Origin: an uncultured Fidelibacterota bacterium
GTDB lineage: Bacteria; Fidelibacterota; Fidelibacteria; Fidelibacterales; Fidelibacteraceae
Length of the DNA: 5,394 nt
Assembly: GCA_937862595.1 (NCBI GenBank)
Contig: CALMFL010000017.1
Span: forward strand, 1-5,394
Direction: 5' to 3'
Shown here one piece after another: positions 1 to 5,394 of the stretch (the stretch's first letter is position 1; the number at the start of each line of letters is the position of its first letter). The position numbers were made by a program, and so were the translations under genes. The notes under the pieces were generated by a model, which was not told the origin of the DNA, did not search any database, and worked only from the letters and a program-made list of their open reading frames with translations.

Positions 1-120
1 GGCGGACAGGCCCGTCATCCTCCTACGCTCTTCGAGCTTTGGCGGACAGGCCCGTCATCCTCCTACGCTCTTCGAGCTTCGGCGGACAGGCCCGTCACCC
101 GTCTTACGTCTTACGAACAA
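1..120. repeat. Tandem 40-bp intergenic repeat (three units, last one degenerate)
   Basis: Three consecutive 40-base units start at 1, 41 and 81. Units 1 and 2 differ only at their last base (T at 40, C at 80). Unit 3 keeps the first 16 or so bases and then diverges into two tandem copies of a 7-base word, GTCTTAC, at 101-114. Each unit carries a short palindrome, GCTC-TTC-GAGC (27-37 region and its copy 40 bases on). Together with the GGCGGA that begins the next unit, the stretches 18-46 and 58-86 can fold into imperfect hairpins. The first unit starts exactly at the window edge, so the array probably continues beyond it. There are no unique spacers and no ORF worth calling. The tract lies just past the terminator of the minus-strand genes. 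Similar GGCGGACAGG-type repeats are, to my knowledge, scattered in genomes of uncultured phyla; their function is unknown. Confidence 0.85.
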
Positions 121-147
121 AAAAAGCCCCAGGCTAAAACCCGGGGC
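119..147 (-). terminator. Intrinsic (Rho-independent) terminator of the lipoprotein/outer-membrane gene pair
   Basis: Read on the minus strand, GCCCCGGG pairs with CCTGGGGC around a six-base loop, giving an eight-pair stem with one G-U wobble. A run of seven T follows immediately (125-119). The stem begins about 31 bases after the stop codon of the outer-membrane protein gene. On the plus strand the stem is followed only by TTCGTTGTT, so the signal works in the minus direction. Confidence 0.92.
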
Positions 148-178
148 TTCGTTGTTATGAATGTTTTATTCTTTGATC

Positions 179-2074
179 TTAAAAGTACCGCGCCCAGTTC
201 AGCTGGATCCCGACGCCGCTGACATTCTCGGTCAGAGAGAAATTCGGCTCGTAGATGCGCGCCTTGAGCCCGAATTCGCTTTTCTCGGAATACAGGCGGA
301 TGCCCGCATCCCAGAAGCTGAGGGCGTTTTTCTGGTGGGCGGTGGCGAAAATGCAGAGCGAACTGACGGGGAATATTTCGGCGCCGTAGTAATAATTCGG
401 ACCGGTGCCGGCATTGATCCCGTCGGTGATGTAGGTGCTCCATCCGCCTTTTAGGGTCAGCTGCGGGATCAGCTGATAATTCAGGTCGGCATGGAATTTC
501 GCACCCAGCGGCCGGCTGATGGTCGAGTCGGCATAGACCAGCGTTTCGCTCAGGACCATCATGGAATCCAGCGAGAAGCCTTCGCCGCCGAAGGTGGTGA
601 GTAGGTCTCCGGCTTCCATCTCGAAACTGATCTCGCGCAGGTAGGCATGGTTCATGGAGATACTTGCCAGGAAATCTTCAACGCCGACCTGGATGTCGAT
701 GTAATTCTTGATGAACTTGGGCATGATGGGTAGGATGCGGTTCAGTTTGAAGCGCCAGGCAAGGCCGAAATCATAGCCCATGCTGATCTTGGGGATCCCC
801 AGATAGTCGTCGACCATGTGGAATTGGAATCCGTCTTCGCCGAAGAGACTGAGCGTATCGGCGAAGGTCATCACTTCCATGGTTCCCTGCAGGGTTACGT
901 TCTCGGAGGTGGGAACGAGTTCCAGGTTCGTGATATTGATATGGGAAAAGGCGCCGGCATAGGCGTTGACCGCCGCGCCGAAACGAAGTTCCCCAAGGAA
1001 ACTCGGCAATTCGATGAAGGTCCCGTAACCGGCGGATCCCTTGGCATAGGCCGTCAGGTTCACACCCAGGTCCTCGGTCATCTGGAAAGGCTCCTCAAAG
1101 GTGGCCCCGTCAAACAGAATATTGAAGAATTCGCCCGGGATGTGCGAATGTTCCCGGATGAACAAGCCTGCATTCGCATAAAATGAGCCGCCGAGCGCCG
1201 ACATTTTCAAATTCACCACGGTCGGCAGGTCGATGTCGATCGGGAGTTCCAGTCCGTTCGGACCGAGCATGGCGACCAGGCTGTCTTCCGCGGCGTCGCT
1301 GAGCACTTCGCCTGTGCTGAAATAGTCTTCCAGCAAAACGAAGGGACGCGTTGAGGTCCTCACATCCAGGCCGAGCGTATTGATCGGGATGATCGAGAAT
1401 GAATTGAAGAATTCGCTCCGGGCGCCCAGATTCGCCGGGTTCAACAGGGCGGATTCGACGGAACGGAACTTCCGGCCGTGGATGATGTCCGCCTGATCGA
1501 GGGTGATCAACCGCATGCGGCGTTTCGGCAATTTCTGCATATGCTTAACGTACTTGATCTGGGGCTTTGATTTTGCCTGAGGTTCCTCGATATAGGGAAC
1601 GATCTCGCGATGTTCCTTCTCTTTTTTGATCTTTTCTTTCTTGACCTTTTCTTCTTTTACCTTGTTCCCGCCGGGAGAACCGATCGTGATCGGCTGCGTC
1701 GGACCCGATTCGGGTGTCGCGACGGGAAGCGGGGTGTCGGAAGGCAGCGGCGTATTCGAGGGAACGGGCGCCGGCGAGCTTTCCTGCGGTACAGCGTCTT
1801 CTTTTTTCACTTCCTCCGGAACGGGGGCGATCAGGGGCGCAGGCGCCGGAACATCGGGATTAAGGCTCTCCGTTTTCTGAACCGCTTCGGGTTCGGGAAC
1901 CGGGAGCGGCTCCGGCACCGGCAATCCTGCCGGAACGGTTTTCGGAGCGGAGGATGTATCGGGATTCAGCGTTTTGAGCAGGTCCTGAAAGAAGGTTTCG
2001 GGCTGTTCGCTTTCCTGAGCAAGCGTCAGGAAAGGGATAAACAGGATGAACAAACAGATGATCGCGCGTTTCAT
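179..2074 (-). CDS. Predicted outer-membrane beta-barrel protein (DUF5723/TraF-like) with Pro-rich and Lys/Glu-rich N-terminal region
   Basis: A 631-residue exported protein. Residues 1-19 look like a Sec signal peptide (MKR, hydrophobic core, TLA before Q20). Residues about 37-130 are a Pro/Glu/Val-rich low-complexity linker containing two PVPEP motifs. Residues 138-157 are four Lys/Glu pentads, and about 165-190 is a basic stretch ending KLPKRRMRLI. A folded part starts near 200 with NPANLG at 212-217, a motif style seen at the start of DUF5723 and TraF-like barrels. It continues with alternating amphipathic segments such as LRFGAAVNAYAGAF (363-376) and ends in Phe after a beta-signal-like strand (GIQLNWARYF). 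This suggests BAM-dependent insertion in the outer membrane; the family call is from memory of sequence style. The start is fixed by an AGGAGG six bases upstream and by the TAATG overlap with the lipoprotein gene. An intrinsic terminator follows. The role is unknown: porin-like channel, secretion partner or structural protein are all possible. Confidence is high for a real exported protein and moderate for the barrel. Confidence 0.88.
   Translation of the reverse strand: MKRAIICLFILFIPFLTLAQESEQPETFFQDLLKTLNPDTSSAPKTVPAGLPVPEPLPVPEPEAVQKTESLNPDVPAPAPLIAPVPEEVKKEDAVPQESSPAPVPSNTPLPSDTPLPVATPESGPTQPITIGSPGGNKVKEEKVKKEKIKKEKEHREIVPYIEEPQAKSKPQIKYVKHMQKLPKRRMRLITLDQADIIHGRKFRSVESALLNPANLGARSEFFNSFSIIPINTLGLDVRTSTRPFVLLEDYFSTGEVLSDAAEDSLVAMLGPNGLELPIDIDLPTVVNLKMSALGGSFYANAGLFIREHSHIPGEFFNILFDGATFEEPFQMTEDLGVNLTAYAKGSAGYGTFIELPSFLGELRFGAAVNAYAGAFSHINITNLELVPTSENVTLQGTMEVMTFADTLSLFGEDGFQFHMVDDYLGIPKISMGYDFGLAWRFKLNRILPIMPKFIKNYIDIQVGVEDFLASISMNHAYLREISFEMEAGDLLTTFGGEGFSLDSMMVLSETLVYADSTISRPLGAKFHADLNYQLIPQLTLKGGWSTYITDGINAGTGPNYYYGAEIFPVSSLCIFATAHQKNALSFWDAGIRLYSEKSEFGLKARIYEPNFSLTENVSGVGIQLNWARYF
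1604..1663 (-). repeat. Four in-frame 15-bp repeats encoding K-x-x-x-E pentapeptides
   Basis: Residues 138-157 of the barrel protein read KVKEE, KVKKE, KIKKE, KEHRE: four pentads that each start with Lys and end with Glu. In DNA this is a strongly strand-asymmetric tract, almost all purine on the coding strand from about 1612 to 1663. It follows a GGN hinge and separates the Pro-rich linker from the basic region ahead of the barrel. The alternating charge could form a single helix or bind a polyanion; that is inference. Repeats of this kind can change copy number by slippage. Confidence 0.75.
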
Positions 2075-4203
2075 TATGCACCTCCTGTCGTGTCGGTACC
2101 GGTCGTATCGGAGCCGAAGCCTGAAAAATCAAGCGTCCCTTCTGCCCGGATATTCAACCTGAGCGATACGGAATCGGTGGTAAGGAATGTGGTTGGCAGA
2201 CCGTCCTCCCGTCCGGTGAGCGATATGTCCATGGCAATCCATCCGGAGTCGACCGATTGCGCAAGGAAATCATAGTCCTCTTTCGTTAATACCAGGACCT
2301 GGCTGGTCGTGTCCATTGCGGGGATGCTAAGATCGGCCAGGACGCGGACGCAATCGGCATATGCCGGTTCCTTGAAATACAGCGTGTCGCGTGCCATGCG
2401 GATCAGGAAATCCACCCCGAACTGGAAGGAATTGTCGACAACCGCTTCCAGCGAACCCGAAAAGTCGTCGAGGAAGGCGGGGAGGGGGTCAAGCCTGAGC
2501 CCCATATATCCCGGACTGAAGGAAACGGGTTCCGAGATCTCGAACTGGAAGGGCACGCCGATCGATCCTTCCACTGAAATATCCTGGGTGAGGGGGATGT
2601 TTCCCGAACCGTCCAGACTGATCTTTCCGTTGAAGATCAGGGAATCGGGCTTGAAATTGATCAGGTCCGCGGCATCCGCAAAAACCAGGTGGTTGTCGGC
2701 GCCCGGACCGGTGATCTGCTGTGAAATAGTGAGCGACATCGAATCCGCGCCGCTGTTCTTGACCCCGATCAGATTCATGTCGACCGTCATGGGGATGGTG
2801 ATGTCGGTGAAAATGTCGATCGCCAGATCGATGGTGGAGAGTTCAATGCCCCCGAATCCTTCCGGCAGGAAGTCGCCCATGCCCATTTCCATGCTGACAT
2901 TGTCAAAGACGTATTCCGCCTCGTTGAAGGTGGCGTCCACCGATTTTACGATAATGGGGTTTCCCGGATTCTTTCCGTAGAACTGGAAGCTGACCGAAAA
3001 TTCGTCGTCGGCGGATAGTTGTCCGTATTGCGCCGGGATGTTGATGAAGGTCTCGTATTCGAAGTCACTGGTCAGCAAAACGGAGGTGCTGTTGAGGCTG
3101 AAGGGGAAGTTGCTGGTCGAGTTCATCGGTATCGTCATGGAGTCGGTCGTAAAGAACTGAATGCCGGGATCGGCGGAGGTGTCGAGCGACAGCACGTTCA
3201 GAAGTATCTTGCCGGTGACATTGCTTGTATTGGAGATCGAGATCACAATATGGCTGGTATCGAGGAAGACTTCGCTTACGGAGATCGTGGCGTCGTTCAG
3301 TTCGTCGCCGAAGCTGATAGTGTTTGATTCTTCCAGAAGCTGGGCGTCCAGATCGCCTTCGACGAAATCGCCGACCAGGTTGTCGATCGAGCCGCTGACG
3401 TAGAAGGATGAGGAGCGCATCGCGGGTGAGGTGGTCAGGGTGTCGGGTTCCTCACCGCAGATCACGCCGCTGACGATGACCATGACGTGTTTCGGGAATT
3501 CAACGCCCGCCATGGACATGTTTTCCGTCGCCTCGGTGCCGGCGGGGATCGGTGTGCTCCACAGCAGCTGCACGGGGTCGCCGCCGCCGTTCGTGATCGG
3601 CGCGCCGGTCGTCGAATCGTGCAGGGCGATCGTAATCGGATTGCCCAGGGCGCACAGCAGGTCGTTCGTGATGGTGATCGAAAAAGTACCCGACGAGAAA
3701 CGCTGGCGGTCCATCGGGAAGCTGGTATAGGAGGTGTCTGTCGGGAATGCGATCGAATCAATCGGGACATCCACACCGTCGGGAACGGCGGAAAGGTCGT
3801 AGATATCCTGCATCTCAATGGGGTCGGACAAGCTGAAATTCCGGACGGAAAATTCCATGAATTCCATGGCCTGGGTGAACGAGCTTGAGACGGGATCGAC
3901 CTCCATGCCCATGTCCAAACTAAAACCGGTGGTGAAGGTGTCGCGGATAACGAACCAGTCGGCGTTCCCGGAAGGATCGTCGGGATAACTTTCCCGGTAT
4001 TCATCCAGGGACATTTCGTCACCCAGGAAAGTGAGCAGGGTGTCGAAATTGACCGACATGCTTGTCAGATAGAATTCATAAGGGCCGACTTCGACCTTGG
4101 GCGGAACTATGGGACCGATCTGAGGAAGTCTGAACTCAAAGCAGCCCGTGAGCCCTATGAGGACAAGCAGAAGTATAAATATACTTTTCCTTTTAATCAT
4201 CAT
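2074..4203 (-). CDS. Large predicted outer-membrane lipoprotein, beta-rich, unknown function
   Basis: A 709-residue protein whose first 20 residues form a lipoprotein signal peptide: basic MMIKRK, a hydrophobic core, then lipobox L-T-G-C with the lipidated Cys at 21. The residue after Cys is Phe, not Asp, which in the Enterobacteria rule favours the outer membrane; sorting rules differ in other phyla. The mature part has no catalytic motif I recognise. It is acidic and rich in Ser, Thr, Asp and Ile/Val/Phe in alternating patterns, as in stacked beta-sandwich domains; candidate blocks are about 40-200, 265-420, 450-565 and 580-690. Segments such as FKPDSLIFNGKISL (517-530) look like extracellular beta-domains of FCB-group proteins. 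The tail repeats DTTG twice before GGA. Cys184, 249 and 618 are the only other cysteines. Two ATGs in tandem (4203 and 4200) could both serve as start. The coupled barrel gene downstream suggests a surface or periplasmic partner role. No characterised family is claimed. Confidence 0.88.
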   Translation of the reverse strand: MMIKRKSIFILLLVLIGLTGCFEFRLPQIGPIVPPKVEVGPYEFYLTSMSVNFDTLLTFLGDEMSLDEYRESYPDDPSGNADWFVIRDTFTTGFSLDMGMEVDPVSSSFTQAMEFMEFSVRNFSLSDPIEMQDIYDLSAVPDGVDVPIDSIAFPTDTSYTSFPMDRQRFSSGTFSITITNDLLCALGNPITIALHDSTTGAPITNGGGDPVQLLWSTPIPAGTEATENMSMAGVEFPKHVMVIVSGVICGEEPDTLTTSPAMRSSSFYVSGSIDNLVGDFVEGDLDAQLLEESNTISFGDELNDATISVSEVFLDTSHIVISISNTSNVTGKILLNVLSLDTSADPGIQFFTTDSMTIPMNSTSNFPFSLNSTSVLLTSDFEYETFINIPAQYGQLSADDEFSVSFQFYGKNPGNPIIVKSVDATFNEAEYVFDNVSMEMGMGDFLPEGFGGIELSTIDLAIDIFTDITIPMTVDMNLIGVKNSGADSMSLTISQQITGPGADNHLVFADAADLINFKPDSLIFNGKISLDGSGNIPLTQDISVEGSIGVPFQFEISEPVSFSPGYMGLRLDPLPAFLDDFSGSLEAVVDNSFQFGVDFLIRMARDTLYFKEPAYADCVRVLADLSIPAMDTTSQVLVLTKEDYDFLAQSVDSGWIAMDISLTGREDGLPTTFLTTDSVSLRLNIRAEGTLDFSGFGSDTTGTDTTGGA
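2081..2086 (-). promoter_or_regulatory. Ribosome binding site AGGAGG for the barrel protein, inside the lipoprotein coding end
   Basis: AGGAGG on the minus strand lies six bases before the ATG at 2074-2072. It is formed by the last codons of the upstream gene (ACA GGA GGT, Thr-Gly-Gly). The stop and start codons overlap as TAATG, which favours re-initiation by the same ribosomes and so coupled expression of the two proteins. Confidence 0.85.
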
Positions 4204-4208
4204 TTTGG

Positions 4209-4214
4209 TCCTTT
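4209..4214 (-). promoter_or_regulatory. Ribosome binding site (AAAGGA) for the lipoprotein
   Basis: The minus strand reads AAAAAAGGACC before the tandem ATGs. AAAGGA lies five bases from the ATG at 4203 and eight from the ATG at 4200. The second spacing is the more usual, so the protein may really begin at the second Met. The lipobox is unaffected either way. Confidence 0.7.
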
Positions 4215-4227
4215 TTTAATATGTGTT

Positions 4228-4238
4228 CATGATTCATG
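4228..4238. repeat. Small inverted repeat CATGA-T-TCATG in the lipoprotein leader
   Basis: A perfect five-base inverted repeat around one central base lies between the candidate -10 box and the ribosome binding site of the lipoprotein gene. The position would suit a small operator. An 11-base palindrome in AT-rich DNA can also arise by chance, and no regulator gene is in view. Confidence 0.25.
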
Positions 4239-4245
4239 CTACTTT

Positions 4246-4274
4246 AAATTATTTTATAAATTCATTAATTCCAA
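4246..4274 (-). promoter_or_regulatory. Candidate promoter for the lipoprotein/barrel gene pair
   Basis: In the 76-base AT-rich gap after the patatin gene, the minus strand has TTGGAA (4274-4269), a 17-base spacer and TAATTT (4251-4246). It also fits loosely a Bacteroidetes-type arrangement (TTG about 20 bases before TAnnTT). The expected start of transcription would lie near 4238, leaving a leader of some 35 bases. The gap contains no hairpin-type terminator, so read-through from the patatin gene is also possible. AT-rich DNA yields such matches easily. Confidence 0.35.
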
Positions 4275-4279
4275 GTGTA

Positions 4280-5131
4280 TTATAGTAATTTATTAATTCG
4301 GGGGATGAAAGGTTCCGCCGCTTCGCGCCCCGCCCGGATCAGTCGCGGAGAGCGGTGAAAGTCATACCACATCAGCCCCTGCGTGTCGGGACGGATCACA
4401 ATATCGGCGTATTCAAGCGAAAGATCGATCGAACGGTTCACGGCCATTTTATCCGCGATATATTTCACGTCGATCGCATTGTCAACGCGGGGGTGGGTTT
4501 CCCGAAGCGAAACATCCACCGCGATGACGATGTCCGCGCCCATTTCCCGCAGAGTGCGGGTGGGCACCACGTCGTGCCCGATGCCGTCCACATACAGATC
4601 CCCGTCGATCGCGACCGGTTCCATCCACATCGGCAGGCTCATGCTTGCCTGCACGGACTTCAGCAGATCTCCTTCGGTAAAGCATGCGCCGGCGCCTTTG
4701 CTGATATTGGCCGCCACCAGGGCGCAGGGTATCTGCAGGGTGTCAAAACGTATGCCGTCCAGCAGGGTTTCAAGGAAGCGGGCGCTGTCGGCGCTTTTCA
4801 GGAAGCCCATGCTGTGGTGAAGGTAGTAATTGGCAAAACTGCCCTTGATGTGCTTGAATACGGACTCTTTTCGCGCATTGCGTGCGATCCTGTCCAGCTT
4901 GAGCGCTTTGTATTCGGGGGATTCCTGCGATTCAAAGAATTTCCGGCTGATCGTCCTGACATCCATGCTGTGCGCATACATGGCGGCGATCAGGGCCCCG
5001 ATCGAGGTCCCGGAGATCATGTCCACGGGGATGGCATACTTTTCAAGAATGTAGAGAACGCCCAGGTGCGCGATGCCGCGTGCACCGCCGCCCCCCAGCG
5101 CAAGTCCGATCTTTTTCTTTGAAGCCGGCAT
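4280..5131 (-). CDS. Patatin-like phospholipase (RssA/NTE-type serine hydrolase)
   Basis: A complete 283-residue patatin-domain protein. The oxyanion-hole loop GGGGARG is at 13-19, the nucleophile elbow G-T-S-I-G at 41-45 with Ser43, and the dyad aspartate Asp182 in VDGIGHDVVP. Known members are Ser-Asp dyad lipid acyl hydrolases that cleave acyl chains from phospholipids. The segment ASMSLPMWMEPV (162-173) matches the conserved Ala-Ser-x-x-x-Pro stretch ahead of the Asp. The usual DGG or DGA motif is DGI here, a mild deviation next to an intact Asp. There is no signal peptide (MPASKKKIGLALGG starts directly in the first beta-strand) and no added cNMP-binding or outer-membrane domain, so it is probably cytoplasmic. 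Length is typical of stand-alone bacterial patatins. The start codon overlaps the stop of the upstream isomerase gene (TAATG), so the two are coupled. The substrate cannot be told from sequence. Confidence 0.95.
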   Translation of the reverse strand: MPASKKKIGLALGGGGARGIAHLGVLYILEKYAIPVDMISGTSIGALIAAMYAHSMDVRTISRKFFESQESPEYKALKLDRIARNARKESVFKHIKGSFANYYLHHSMGFLKSADSARFLETLLDGIRFDTLQIPCALVAANISKGAGACFTEGDLLKSVQASMSLPMWMEPVAIDGDLYVDGIGHDVVPTRTLREMGADIVIAVDVSLRETHPRVDNAIDVKYIADKMAVNRSIDLSLEYADIVIRPDTQGLMWYDFHRSPRLIRAGREAAEPFIPRINKLL

Positions 5132-5394
5132 TATTCCTGAACAATCGTGACTCGCATCAGGACAGGTTCAAGCGGATTGTCCCGGCGGTCACGGGGTGTG
5201 TTCGCGATCTGATTGATGATGGAAAGGCCTTCCACGATCTCGCCGAACACGGTGTACTGACGATCCAGGTGGGTCGGAGAACCGTCGCAGATAAAGAATT
5301 GCGAGCCGGCGCTGTTCGGATCGGGTGTCCTTGCCATGGAAACGATCCCCGTCTTATGCGAGATGTCGTTAAATTCGGCGTTAATCGTGTATCC
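5131..5394 (-). CDS. Cyclophilin-type peptidyl-prolyl cis-trans isomerase, C-terminal part (5' end outside window)
   Basis: The last 87 residues and the stop of a cyclophilin, open to the window edge. An ATG at 5337 is internal (Met20 of the fragment), because 19 codons upstream continue the family pattern (GYTINAEFND). The fragment carries the cyclophilin core: MARTPDPNSAGSQFF (20-34, matching the Met-Ala ... Gln-Phe-Phe segment of human cyclophilin A), then HLDRQYTVFGEIVEGL (42-57) and the C-terminal strand VLMRVTIVQE. The equivalent of cyclophilin A Trp121 is His42 and of His126 is Tyr47; replacement of the Trp is common in small bacterial cyclophilins and usually lowers cyclosporin binding. 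The residues matching catalytic Arg55 and Phe60 lie outside the window. The enzyme speeds cis-trans isomerisation of peptidyl-proline bonds. Whether it is cytoplasmic, periplasmic or lipidated depends on the unseen N-terminus. Its stop overlaps the patatin start. Confidence 0.95.
   Translation of the reverse strand, partial: GYTINAEFNDISHKTGIVSMARTPDPNSAGSQFFICDGSPTHLDRQYTVFGEIVEGLSIINQIANTPRDRRDNPLEPVLMRVTIVQE
5135..5138 (-). promoter_or_regulatory. Short ribosome binding site (AGGA) for the patatin gene
   Basis: The minus strand reads CAGGAATAATG. AGGA lies only three bases before the ATG at 5131, inside the last codons (Gln-Glu) of the isomerase. The spacing is tight, so initiation may rely on translational coupling through the TAATG overlap. 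An alternative start further inside the gene would lose the first beta-strand and the GGGGARG loop, so this ATG is kept. Confidence 0.5.

Noticed and set aside
1..120. Possible CRISPR array
   Set aside because: The units are directly adjacent with no variable spacers, and the period is the repeat itself. No cas gene is in view.
1610..2275. Plus-strand open frame of 221 codons opposite the barrel gene
   Set aside because: It runs opposite the Pro/Lys-rich coding region; its product is Phe/Arg-rich low complexity with no family resemblance, and the minus-strand gene has a signal peptide, ribosome binding site and terminator.
2309..2980. Plus-strand open frame of 223 codons opposite the lipoprotein gene
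   Set aside because: A shadow of the real gene: the Ser/Arg-rich product has no recognisable domain, and the frame lies wholly inside a well supported minus-strand gene.
4279..4284. Perfect TATAAT on the minus strand
   Set aside because: It overlaps the patatin stop codon and has only CATCCC at the -35 position 17 bases upstream, so it is judged a chance match in AT-rich DNA.
4355..5122. Plus-strand open frame of 255 codons opposite the patatin gene
   Set aside because: It mirrors the patatin gene almost exactly, and its His/Asp/Gly-rich product is a by-product of codon bias on the other strand.
5131..5337. Isomerase starting at the ATG at 5337 as a 68-residue protein
   Set aside because: The 19 codons upstream to the window edge are in frame and match the cyclophilin fold, so this ATG is the internal Met of the MAR motif.

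Overview
The window reads as a gene-dense stretch of a Gram-negative chromosome, at moderate to slightly high GC, with every gene on the minus strand. The best guess is a member of the Fibrobacteres-Chlorobi-Bacteroidetes (FCB) group or a related uncultured phylum such as Marinimicrobia, Cloacimonadota or KSB1. That guess rests on protein style and cannot be settled here: a large beta-rich Thr/Ser/Asp-rich lipoprotein is coupled to a DUF5723/TraF-like outer-membrane barrel, and the left edge holds GGCGGACAGG-type intergenic repeats of a kind I associate with uncultured-phylum genomes.

Layout in the direction of transcription (right to left). At 5394-5131 lies the C-terminal half of a cyclophilin-type peptidyl-prolyl isomerase, cut by the window edge. 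It overlaps by one base (TAATG) a complete patatin-like phospholipase gene (5131-4280). An AT-rich 76-base gap follows, the only place in the window where a promoter is plausible. Then come a 709-residue lipoprotein (4203-2074) and a 631-residue signal-peptide-bearing protein with a Pro-rich, Lys/Glu-rich N-terminal region and a predicted beta-barrel (2074-179). These two also overlap by one base in a TAATG junction, with an AGGAGG ribosome binding site inside the last codons of the lipoprotein gene. A strong intrinsic terminator (147-119) closes the unit, and a tandem 40-bp repeat tract fills positions 1-120.

How the genes may work together. The lipoprotein and the barrel protein are both predicted cell-envelope proteins, are translationally coupled and share a terminator, so they probably form one functional module. 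I do not recognise a characterised system in them. The isomerase and the patatin form a second coupled pair upstream. They may be read through into the module, or the module may have its own promoter in the gap. There is no sign of a mobile element, CRISPR array, tRNA or rRNA. The most interesting item is the uncharacterised lipoprotein/outer-membrane module with its linker and pentapeptide repeat, not a recognisable new defence or catalytic system.
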